From Trichopria drosophilae (Eukaryota; Arthropoda; Insecta; Hymenoptera; Diapriidae), in assembly GCA_030407085.1 (NCBI GenBank), contig CM059587.1, positions 26,385,001 to 26,449,000 on the forward strand: a DNA stretch of 64,000 nucleotides, in the 5' to 3' direction. Position 1 is the first letter of the stretch. Each line of letters starts with the position of its first letter. The translations under genes and the position numbers were made by a program. Shown one piece after another: positions 52,306 to 62,547 of the stretch. The notes under the pieces are model-generated. The model was given only the letters and a program-made list of their open reading frames with translations, did not search any database and had not been told where the DNA came from.

Positions 52306-52834
52306 TTTTTATTCAACATTATGGATTCAAAACTATCCAAGTGTATTCGTTTCAATCCAAAAAAAGTTTTATTTCAAAAACAAAACTTTGAATACATCCG
52401 TATTCAATATTACGGACTCAAAACTATCCAAGTGTATTCATTTCAATCTAAAAAAGTTGAATTTAGATGCATGCCTATAGTAGTTTTTAAAAATAGAACT
52501 ATTTTTGGATTCAGATGAATTCACGAACCGACGCTTTTATTCGTATTTATTAATAAAATTTAATACAGCCGGATTCCTATTTTTGGAATTCAATCCATTT
52601 CAATTCAGCAAATAAAGCTTTATGATTGTATTCATAAAATTGAATACAGATTAATTACTTTTTCTGAAATTTAATCTGGCAAATTACACTTCCTATTGTA
52701 TTCGTAAAATTGAATACAGATGGATTCCTTTCTTCGGAATTCAATCCATTTGAATACATATTTACGGAATCAAAGTATGAATTCAAAATGAATTGAAATT
52801 TTCAATCCAATCCTATCCAATCTCGATTGCTGGG

Positions 52835-53768
52835 TTAATATTGACTTGAAAGTGACCAAACCTACCGTTTTCAAGTATGCTCTTCCGATTGGCGTGGTCA
52901 AAATTGCATTTAAATTGCTACAAAATTTCGTGTGTTTCGTTTTTCGTGAATTTTTTTTCATATCAATAATGTTGCCGTATCGATGCCCTTCTGCAACTAA
53001 AAGTGCACAAATATATGAACTTCAACTAGGAATTTTTTTTTGATTTGCCCCGAATCAACCTAACCTCTTCAAAACGTCAATATTTCGAAAATGTAAACCT
53101 TATTCTATCAATTATGAACATTATTATTGAAATTCATCAACTATAAAATTTCAGCATTCGAAACCGCTTGTTGAATCTACTAAATTTTATCTTGAAAATG
53201 TAACATTATTCAGTATTTTGTTTGTTTTCGGTCAAATAACTTTTCACATTTGGAACCGTCTTGTTGAATTCGCTCGAAAACCCCCGAGTACCCCGTTTCA
53301 TCTGGAGCAAGTAAATTTTTACACTTCGGTCGGACATCTTGGATCCGACATTTTTAATTTTGAAAATCTGATGCCAGATTCGTAATCAGCGACCCCGAAA
53401 ATCCCCGAGTACCCAGTTTCGTCTTATTTCAACGACGGTTTCTTTTCGGCATACATTCTTTATAAAATACACGTAATTTAATACATTGTCGTCATTATAA
53501 ACAATTTAACACAATAATTCATAATAAATATTAATTTGTTTACATTTAAAAACGTGTTATCGAAGTACGGAAGAAAAAATTTGCACTAAAATTGAATTTT
53601 AATCTACTTAAAAATAAAAAAAATTAATTACAAAAAGGTGTCCTACAGAAAGAACACTGTGATTCAAAGGGTTAACATGAAAAAAGACTGCTCTTGACGC
53701 AAACCACTGATTTACCATCGCGAATCAATTTCTAAGACGTAGTATGATAATCGTGTTATACTATTTTA
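52835..53768. repeat. Repeat-derived sequence with CGTAATCAGCGACCCC modules
   Basis: Modules near 53268-53300 and 53340-53425 (GACATCTTGGATCCGACATT, ATTCGTAATCAGCGACCCCG, AGTACCCAGTTTCGTC) match those at 5970 and 54520. No gene. Confidence 0.6.
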
Positions 53769-54188
53769 CCCAGTAAACGAAAATTCATTGATAGTCGATT
53801 GAAATTTATTTATGACATCACGTCTGAATAGGTTTCTTAACTTCTGGAATGAATTTCAATGAAAACATTAATTTTAATTACTTTTAATGGTTAATAGTTT
53901 ACAGAAAGTTGTTCGCTTCAATGATTTTGATTGGGAAAAAAGTGGAACCGAAAAAATGTCATCGTTAATGAATTTCAATAGAAAATGGCAAATAAAACAG
54001 TTGGAGATTGAATCAATTCCAATGGAAAAATAATTATCTTTGCTTTAAATGAATTAATTTTAATAAATTTCAATTATAAAAATGTAAAACATGAAACATA
54101 TCTAAAGTATTTTCTCATTGAAATTCATTCCAGACGAAGAAAAAACCTATTCAGAAATGATGCAGTGAATGAATTTTCGTTTGCTGGG
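53769..54188. mobile_element. 420-bp TIR element, CCCAG(C/T)AAACGAAAA family
   Basis: CCCAGTAAACGAAAATTCAT at the left and GAATGAATTTTCGTTTGCTG GGG-type right end (to 54188) are inverted repeats, as in 15015-17330. The interior has many ATTTCAATGAAAA-type motifs. There is no coding frame. Confidence 0.82.
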
Positions 54189-54469
54189 TAATAAAAACGT
54201 TAGTTGATAATGAATAAAAAATTATTGATATTTGTCTAGTATAATGTGGAGCAAAATAGTTTTATAGATCAACACGGGAAAATATTTTCGAAGTAGGTTA
54301 CGAATTATCGATAGGGACGATAGTCAATTCTTAACCACTTCAGTGGTAGCTGTTTAAAAAAAAAAGTGCCAGAAGTGGTACAGCCCTGTACTTAAAATAT
54401 CGAAAAATGGTGAATCACGGGTTCCATTTTTTCCTAAAATATATCATTTAACATTTAATTAATCATTTA

Positions 54470-54730
54470 AAAAATCAATCTTGGATCCACCATTTTGAAT
54501 TTACAAAATCTGACTTCAGATTCGTAATCAGCGACCCCGAAAACCCTCGAGTAAAAATGTTCAGCTGTTTTCCGTATAAAGAAAAATGTGCGCCGTACAT
54601 TTTAATAAATTTAGCAAATTTACAGCCGCCATATTGGATCCGCAATTTTGAATTTTCCCATTTTGACGACAGATTCGGATTCAGCGACCGAAAATATCTT
54701 GGTATACGAAGTTTCATGCAAATTCATTAA
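54470..54730. repeat. Dispersed modules, two copies
   Basis: TTGGATCCACCATTTTGAAT..GATTCGTAATCAGCGACCCC (54480-54540) and ATATTGGATCCGCAATTTTG..GATTCGGATTCAGCGACC (54633-54690) are two copies of the widespread module, period about 150 bp. Confidence 0.65.
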
Positions 54731-56796
54731 GAATATTGTAAAAGTTATTGCAAAATGTACACATATGATCCATTACCGCACGTTTGTCAATAATTTTTTT
54801 TGTACATATATGATCCATTACCATTGAAGTGGTTAATATACTGATACTGATCAGATTTCAGGACTAATTCGCGGTTCGAGCACTTTTGCAAACTATCGTC
54901 ATCGATCGGTTTGATAATAGTAGTTTTCGATACAAGGGCGTAAAAGTTTTTTTACGAATTTTCGCACATGCGCCGAATATTTATTGTTGCAAGGATACAT
55001 AGTGTCCCTAACAATTGAAAAAATCACTTTAAGCACTACGTTACGCACACTGTAACAAAAATATCCTTTTATATTACAGTGTGCGAAAAACGCTATTTTA
55101 TACGTTTTTAATTTTTTTCTACGCACTTGCATCGAAAATTACTTTTATACGCTTCTCGATAAATTGTTGAGTTTTTACTTATTAGCAATTCCGCCCGTTC
55201 GCAAATAGGATGCGTAGAAACTAAGTGATCACACGAGGAGAAACAATTTTTTGGAAATGTTACCATTTCAAATGAAAATTTTGGGACAGACTTGTAAAAT
55301 TGCCATTATATCTGATAAAAATTAGTAGATTTGTTGTAATTTTTACTATATGAATATTAAAAATTCTAAGAACTTATAGTTGTTTTTATCAGATAAAATG
55401 GCTATTTTCCCTCGTTCTATAATTTCCAAGAGAATATTTTTCTCCGCGCATGTATACATTGCTGTAAATGAGTTGGAATATATCACTGCAGATAATCTTC
55501 TTTCGATAATAATAGTGTAAAATGAAATTGGAGAAGTAATTGTTGTCTAAAAATGATGCATATAAATTATACACATAAGATTGTATAATAATAATAAGAA
55601 AGATAATAATATTTATTTATAATATTTGATTCAATACTAAGTATAGACAAAACATATTCATTGAAATATACCTCAGTGTACACTTAATAATACTTACTTA
55701 AATGTAAATTAACACATTTTACTGTAGACTTCGTTCGACACCATTTACAAATTGTTACTTAAGTATACGTGCTCTGATAGTTGGGGTAGAGTTAATTAAA
55801 TATTTGTAATGTTATGAAAGGACGCCATTATATTAATACATAGATAATTATTTGATAATCAAACTACAATTTTATTATTCGTTTCCGTATAAAACCATTC
55901 TTGTAAAATTGTATGATAATTTTTATCCATTAACATTTACGACTGCCTATTAACATTTTTCCTAATTTAGAAAATACTCAATTAACAGTTGATTAATCGA
56001 AAATAAATCTATATCTATATTATTTTAATTAACCTAACGTTCATTGGTCGTTTTATAAGCTAGGATATTACGCTGATTTTAAATAAAGCAAAATGGGTGA
56101 TTTCGTAATTCGTGAAACTGTTAATTGACCCTTCCACTTGTTAATTGTGTAGAATTTACACCAGCACGTGCGAATAGGTCATGATATTTCGTCTTCAATT
56201 TTGTCTTCAATCCCGTCATTGTTTTATTATTTAAAATGTCATCTTTATGTTAATTTTATTACTTTTTATTTAAATTAATATTAGACAAAATATAGTTTTT
56301 ATATTTTCTTTGGCAAATGCTGCCATAATAATTTTCTTCACCAATTTAATTTATTATCAAATATTTCTTATTATTCGAACATTGTTTATATTCTTCTGTT
56401 GTGAAATGTTTTTCCCGTTGATGATGCAAGGATTACAAATACTTATTTTGCATGCGATAAATGTTTTGAGAATTATAATTTATTAATTTTGCATATTAAA
56501 ACCTATTAAATTCTTTCGATTATAAATGCAATTCTTGATTAGAACGAATTCAATTCTGTTAATAATGTTTTGTATTTAAATTTAAATACTATACCATTTT
56601 TCCATTAAATTTTTGTTCACATTTAAACGAATTAATTTAATTGAATTGTCATGTTTATAATAAATTAAAGGTATTGATTTCAAAAGATAATGTATTTTTT
56701 AATGTGTGATTCTATACAAATTTTATATGTGTAAAAAATGGAATTTCATGAAATATAATGCAAATTCCGAGAATGTTGTACATCGTGTAAAAAGAG
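54731..56796. other. Intergenic, no gene seen
   Basis: AT-rich. A partial relative of the 28826-28983 MITE starts at about 55283 (GGGACAGACTTGTAAAA) with ATCTGATAAAAATTAG mirrored by TTTTTATCAGATAAAA near 55390. No coding sequence recognised. Confidence 0.45.
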
Positions 56797-57246
56797 GCTA
56801 GCCTCTTAAGATAGTCTAATCTACTCTAAAAGATTTTAATTAATAAATATAAATTATTCCAACTTTTTCTGGTATTCTGCCAGATTTAGACCTTGAGAAA
56901 CACCATGGTATTAGAAAATTACTACAATTTAAGTGTTAGCAGTAATATTTCCTTCCTATGTGACAAGATGTACCATAATGTAATAATAAATAAATAGAAA
57001 AATTAATGTATAAAACATACAACCTTTCATTAACACAAAATGATTAAAAAATTTAAAAGCCAATGAAATTGAATGAATGTCAATAATATAATAAGCACGT
57101 ATTGAAATCAATGATTTTAAAACAATAGAAAATCATTGGTTACAGCTCTGTCGAATAGCTTTCTATTGATATTTAGTGATTAAGAAAAGCAATTGAGATT
57201 CATTCAAAATCACTCATTGAATGCGATGAATTTTCGTTTGCTGGGG
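56797..57246. mobile_element. Partial copy of the CCCAGCAAACGAAAA element, reverse orientation
   Basis: It aligns as the reverse complement of 15015-15470 without the TTAA insertion, ending GAATTTTCGTTTGCTGGGG at 57246. The other end is not recognisable. At about 56805-56815 it preserves the empty TTAA site of the foldback at 15466-16120. Confidence 0.8.
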
Positions 57247-57301
57247 AGTGTATGAAACTTTTTTTTACTTTTGTACGCTACATGAGCAAACCAAAATTAA
57301 A

Positions 57302-57526
57302 CCCTACTGAAAATGTTCGTAATATCATATGATAAATCATATGAGATTTTTAAAATATCAGACGATCCGGGAAACTTTTCATGTGATTTCTCATGTAATA
57401 AATTATAAGAAATAATAATAATATGAGAAAATGAATTACAATCATCTGCATTCCGCTAAGATATTAAAGAAATTATAAAAATCTCATATGATTTATCATA
57501 TGATTTTACGGAAATTTTCACCAGGG
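57302..57526. mobile_element. 225-bp MITE, CCCTACTGAAAAT ends
   Basis: CCCTACTGAAAATGTTCGTA at the left and CGGAAATTTTCACCAGGG at the right are imperfect inverted repeats. Inside them ATCATATGATAAATCATATG is repeated in inverted form at the right. There is no coding sequence. Confidence 0.8.
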
Positions 57527-57799
57527 AAGAGTTCATGAGACATTCGGCAAGAAGGAGATACTAGTTCTACAAGATTCCTTACGAAACCTTATAATTTTCA
57601 GTATTGAAAAATTATTTTGCTCCACATTATACTAGAAGAATATCAATCATTATTTATTCGTTATCAATGAACATTTTATTCGAATACGGATGTAATACTA
57701 TTATCATATTACATCTTGGAAATTGATTCGCAGTTGTAGATCAGTGGTAGGAATAGAACGTACAAAATTTCAAAGAAAATGGTCGAGAAACCGAAATGA

Positions 57800-58289
57800 A
57801 ACGGATAGCAAGGTGTGCGTTTCACATGCGCTTTAATCTCATTTGTGAGTTCCATTATGCACTTTATTTGAACTCACATTGCTATCTGGAACATTCAATT
57901 TGTTTAAATTCTTTTTTGTTTTCACAGATAGCAAGGCGTGAGTCTTACAATGTCCGTATGTTTGAGATCTCACTAATGAGTGTTTATGTGAATGCATATG
58001 AGAGTTCAGGAGTGTGTAAAATATACGGGATTGGACTGCGCATGCGCAAAAAATCTCTGCTTCTGCGCATATGTGAGACTTGTGATACTTGTCATGATTG
58101 GCTAATAGTCTTGGTGCGCAACCAATCGGCATCTGGTGTGTCAATTGTTCAATAAGGTAAGACTCGTGTGAGTGACAGTTGTCTTTTGATTGGAGGACAC
58201 AAATAGCACTCACATGGAGCGCAAACGTGCGCTTTAGTCTCATTTATGAGTGTCATTATGCTTCCAATATGAACTCACTGCTATCTGGG
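57800..58289. mobile_element. Two adjacent inverted-repeat units with GATAGCAAGG / TTGCTATC ends
   Basis: Unit 1 (about 57800-57893) runs from GGATAGCAAGGTGTGCG to CACATTGCTATCTGG. Unit 2 (about 57917-58289) runs from CAGATAGCAAGGCGTGAGTC to ACTCACTGCTATCTGGG. Their right ends share GCGCTTTA(A/G)TCTCATTT(G/A)TGAGT and ATTATGC. The TTAA foldback at 58290 begins immediately after. The 57796-58155 open frame is incidental. Confidence 0.65.
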
Positions 58290-59863
58290 TTAACCCATTA
58301 CGAACCAAACGGACGAAAAATTGTCGTTGACTTTGATGTTATTTTTTTGTATGAAAAAGAGAATTAAAAAAATCGGCATAACCCATTTCTGATGTAAAAT
58401 TTATCGCTCTTTCAGAATCTGTGGTCAAAATGTATTAATAATAAATATTGAAAAAGTTATAAACAATTAAAACAAAAAAAACATGATTTTTTGAGAAAAT
58501 ATTGCTTTATAACCCTTGACTTCGCATGGAAAATGTCATTGATTTGCCTTAAACGCATAAAATTTTGCGTCCATGGACCCTCAGCTATAAGCTCATACAG
58601 TTACTTTTTCTAAATTTCAAAATGGCGCGCGACAACATGGCGTGGAAGCCTAAAACAATGATCCATAAAATCACTATGGTGCCTGAAATTTTAAAAACAA
58701 TTTAAATCGCTTCAAACTTGTTACTCGGGGGTTTTTGGGGTCGCTGATTACGAACTTGAAGTCAGTTTTCGAATATTCAAGATAGCGAAGCCAATATGGC
58801 GGACTAATTTTTTGAAATTTGATGAAATCGTTTGAAATTTGTTACTCGGGGGTTTTTGGGGTCATTGATTATAAATTCGAAGTCAGTTTTAGAAAATTCA
58901 AAATGGCGGAGCCAATATGGCGGACTAACGCATCAAAGATTATCATCTTTTTTTAAAAATACAAAATTGTAAAAAGTAAAAAAACAAAATATAAAATGTA
59001 AAAAATAAAAATAATATAAAATGTAAAAATTAAAAAAAAATATAAAAATTAAAAAATGTAAAAAAAAAAGTTAAAAAAAGTAAAAAAAAGTTTTAAAAAA
59101 GTGAAAAAGGCTCCCGTGGTGGTGGGGGCCGGGCAACGGACAAATTTTTTGACGGCTAAGAAACGTATTCTGTATAGAATATTGAAAATATTTGACCGTC
59201 ATACCGCATCCGCCAGTTTGAATTCCGAATTCAAAATTGTATTCTCGAAAACTGACTTTAAATTCGTCCCCCAATCAGTGACCCCAAAAGCCCCCGAGTA
59301 ACGAATTTCAAAGGATTTCATCAAATATCAAAAAGTTAGTGCGCCATGTTGGCTCCGCCATTTTGAATTTTCTGAAACTGACTTCAAATTCGTAATCAGC
59401 GACCCCAAAAACCCCCGAGTAACAAGTTTGAAGCGATTTAAATTGTTTTTAAAATTTCAGGCACCATAGTGATTTTATGGATCATTGTTTTAGGCTTCCA
59501 CGCCATGTTGTCGCGCGCCATTTTGAAATTTAGAAAAAGTAACTGTATGAGCTTATAGCTGAGGGTCCATGGACGCAAAGTTTTATGCGTTTAAGGCAAA
59601 TCAATGACATTTTCCATGCGAAGTCAAGGGTTATAAAGCAATATTTTCTCAAAAAATCATGTTTTTTTTGTTTTAATTGTTTATAACTTTTTCAATATTT
59701 ATTATTAATACATTTTGACCACAGATTCTGAAAGAGCGATAAATTTTACATCAGAAATGGGTTATGCCGATTTTTTTAATTCTCTTTTTCATACAAAAAA
59801 ATAACATCAAAGTCAACGACTTTTGACAACGATTTTTCGTCCGTTTGGTACGTATTGGGTTAA
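58290..59863. mobile_element. 1.57-kb TTAA-flanked foldback element
   Basis: It starts TTAACCCATTACGAACC and ends GGTACGTATTGGGTTAA. Arms of about 650 bp are nearly identical in inverted orientation (GCGTCCATGGACCCTCAGCT pairs with AGCTGAGGGTCCATGGACGC). The inner parts contain copies of the CGTAATCAGCGACCCC module and ATGGCGGA/CCGCCAT. The loop (58945-59105) is an A-rich AAAATGTAAAAA tract with a GC-rich patch at 59110-59140. Frames at 59071-59301 are mirror artefacts. It is a piggyBac-type non-autonomous element. Confidence 0.9.
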
Positions 59864-60179
59864 TTCTTTTTCGTTTGTTGGGTGTAGACTGTCGGGTTTA
59901 ATTCGCATTACAGAACTGAAACCGACTATTAACGAATTAGTGCTAATTGCTTTTAATTAAAAAAATGAACAAAAATGGAAATGAAGCGGACATTTTTTAA
60001 AACGATTTAATTGTTTTGTTAGGTTTCAAGCAACCAATTATGTGATATTCATGTCAAAATATAACTGATGGTAATTTTTCACTCTCTGAAACTTTATGTT
60101 AGAATTATGACAAAATACAATAAGGAAAATTTTGAAAAATAATTTAAAAAATGGAGCTGACAATTGATGTGCTCTCCTT
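59864..60179. other. Intergenic gap between two repeat elements
   Basis: It begins with a degraded end of the CCCAG(C/T)AAACGAAAA family (TTTTCGTTTGTTGGGTG at about 59867), so the foldback may be inserted into another such element. The rest is AT-rich. Confidence 0.4.
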
Positions 60180-61371
60180 CCCAGCAATCGAATTTGGATA
60201 GAGTTGTATAGAATTGGATTCAATTATTAAATACTGAATCGATATTTTGGTCAACGGTCAATCCATTTTAATATGGAAATACAATTCTATTCGTTCATAA
60301 GAATAAAAAGGTTACTTTCTGAATTCATATTAATCCAAAAAAAGTTTTCTTTTTAAAAATTAAATCTTAAATACATCCGTATTCAACATTGCGGATTCAA
60401 AACTATCTAAGTGTATTCATTTCAATCCGAAAATAGTTTCCTTTTTAAAAACGAAATATTGAAATCATCCGTATTCAACATTACGGATTCAGAACTATCC
60501 AAGTGTATTCATTTCAATCCAAAAAAAGTTTCCTATTTAAAAACGAAACATTGAATGCATTCGTATTCAACAATACGGCTTCAAAACTATCCAAGTTTAT
60601 TAATTTCAATCCAAAAAAAGTTTCCTATTTAAAAACGAAACATTGAATGCATTCGTATTCAACAATACGGCTTCAAAACTATCCAAGTTTATTAATTTCA
60701 ATCCAAAAAAAGTTTCCTATTTAAAAAACGAAACATTGAATGCATTCGTATTCAACATTACGGATTTAAAACTATCCAAGTTTATTCATTTCAATCCAAA
60801 AAAAGTTTCCTATTTAAACACGAAACATTGAATGCATCCGTATTCGACATTGCGGATTCAAAACTATATCCAGTGTATCCATTTCAATCCAAAAAAAAGT
60901 TTCCTATTTAAAAACGAAACATCGAATACATTCGTATTCAACAATACGGCTTCAAAACTATCCAAGTTTATTAATTTCAATCCAAAAAACGTTTCCTATT
61001 TAAAAAACGAAACATTGAATGCATTCGTATTCAACATTACGGATTCAGAACTATCTATAAGCGTATTCATTTCAATGCAAAAAAAGTTTTCTTTCAAAAA
61101 ATAAACTTTGAATAAATCTGTATTTATTTGCATTCTTATATTGCTTCCGATTGTATTCGTAATTGTGTTCGTAAAATGGAATACAGATGGATTACTTTTT
61201 CTGAAATTTAATCCGGCAAATTACGCTTCCGATTGTATTCGTAAAATTGAATACGGATGGATTCCTTTCTTCGGAATTCAATCCATTTGAATACATATTT
61301 ACGGAATCAAAGTATGAATTCAAAATGAATTGAAATTTTCAATCCAATCTTATCCAATCTCGATTGCTGAG
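60180..61371 (+). mobile_element. TIR element, CCCAGCAATCGA family, copy 4, about 9 internal repeats
   Basis: The left end is CCCAGCAATCGAATTTGGAT, and the right end CTATCCAATC-like / TCTCGATTGCTGAG ends at 61371. From about 60340 to 61110 there are about nine units of a ~92-bp tandem repeat (AATCCAAAAAAAGTTTCCTA..AAACGAAACATTGAATGC..ACTATCCAAG). Copy 1 has about four. The period is near a multiple of three, so repetitive open frames appear, but nothing suggests they are translated. Confidence 0.9.
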
Positions 61372-61824
61372 TTGTTATGCATGCGCATGGCACAATAATG
61401 CGTTATCCGTATCCGACATAAGCCGACATGTGACCGTACCTTGACCCACACTTCGAAATCCAAATCTTTGAAAGGTTGCAGTTTTCCTTACATTCTCCAA
61501 AATCATCCCTATAATAATTTGTCCAAAAACACTACGTATTTCATAACATCGAAGATCATTCATTCCAAGTGATTATGCGGAGATTCCAAGATGCAAATAT
61601 CAAAATTAACCTCAAAATGTTTGTTATGAAATATTTTTAAATGCAGTTTTAAACCATGTACGTACATAATATAAGCAGCTATTAAAATAAAAACGAATGT
61701 TAGCAACGAGAAGTTAATAAATAATCTTTTCAACGTTACAGGTAACTTAGGGAAAGAATAATTTATCCATACCAAAATGAAGATTGCATAGAAGGGTTTG
61801 TATTATTCATTGGATAATTCAAAA
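61372..61824 (+). promoter_or_regulatory. Upstream region of the LETMD1-like gene
   Basis: The 450 bp before the ATG follow directly on the copy 4 repeat. No TATA box or clear motif is visible. The promoter probably lies here, but I cannot point to it. Confidence 0.3.
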
Positions 61825-62547
61825 ATGTTGAAACACGTGAGTCGAATTTCAAGATGCTGGAATACGCCAGTATTATATCCGATGAATACAGCTTTACAAC
61901 ACGTCCGGTTTTTAGAAAACGATAGTAAAGATAAATCAAAATCTAGATTAAAAGGAATCAGAAAATATTGGATTTTTCGGTTTGTTGACTATGTAGAAAA
62001 TTATGACAAGGTTTTAGAAAAGAATTTTCCAACAACAATGCGCGTCTATCGAGTATTTAGCATTGGTACCAAAGATTTCTTTGAGGATTTAAAGAGATAC
62101 ATGAAGACAAGGAAGAAGCAAAGACAAGAAGGCATAAATGCACTTACACGAGAAGAACTCGAGTTGGATTACAACTTTCCAAAACACTTGATTCGTATTT
62201 CTCCGATCCTGTTAATTACTCCAATTCCATTTACTAACTATATCATTTTTCCCTTGGTATTTTACTTTCCCCATATTTTACTTACTCCGCACTATTGGTC
62301 GATACAAGAAAAATTGAGCTTTTTATTAAAAGAGCACAAGGGTAGATTAAAACATAACAAACCATTATTTCGGTGCATGCAGGCTCAAGTAAAGTTTATT
62401 CAAGATTTAGATCTGAAAAAGAAATGGAAACTTATTATTGGTCGATTAGGTAGTGGAACGCATCCCACTTGTCAAGATATTATTGCCTGCAAAGATTTAT
62501 TCTCTAGTCATCCGTACGCTTTGGATCAATTAAAGAGGAATCATGTC
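61825..62547 (+). CDS. LETMD1: LETM1-domain protein, LETMD1-like, first coding exon (partial)
   Basis: ATG at 61825 (MLKHVSRISRCWNTPVLYPM, a mitochondrial-leader-like start) opens 241 residues to a donor GTAAGT at 62548. The frame upstream to 61798 lacks an ATG, and the frame after 62547 is intronic. The block LIRISPILLITPIPFTNYII, then PLVFYFPHILLTPHYWS, is the hydrophobic LETM1-domain signature. The basic segment KTRKKQRQEGINALTREELE precedes it. LETM1-domain proteins sit in the inner mitochondrial membrane. LETMD1 is linked to mitochondrial translation and respiration in mammals (family knowledge). Later exons must lie beyond the window: I find no matching exon before 64000. Confidence 0.8.

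Larger units (their letters stand above)
51167..52834 (+). mobile_element. TIR element, CCCAGCAATCGA family, copy 3, with nested insertions
   Basis: The left end CCAGCAATCGAATTTGGG is at 51167, and the right end TCTCGATTGCTGGG ends at 52834. Flanking TTA on both sides may be a target duplication. At 51253 a TTAACCCATTAACG element is inserted into what other copies show as CCATTTTAATATGG. Right of about 52310 the family sequence resumes with two ~92-bp units. The right end of the TTAA element and some of the host copy are missing, so a deletion followed. Confidence 0.8.

Noticed and set aside
51092..53680. A single complete TTAA element from 51092 to 53680
   Set aside because: The candidate right end AAAGGGTTAA matches the left end over only the first few bases, so I list only the left end.
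57796..58243. 119- and 134-residue frames on opposite strands
   Set aside because: They lie within the GATAGCAAGG inverted-repeat units and mirror each other, so they are by-products of the repeat.
59071..59301. Overlapping frames on both strands
   Set aside because: They lie across the loop and inner arm of the 1.57-kb foldback and are mirror artefacts.
60643..61104. Two adjacent open frames encoding a repetitive N/F/K-rich peptide with a period of about 31 residues
   Set aside because: They are the in-frame reading of the ~92-bp tandem repeat inside a TIR element. There is no start context, no conservation of the frame in other copies and no known domain.
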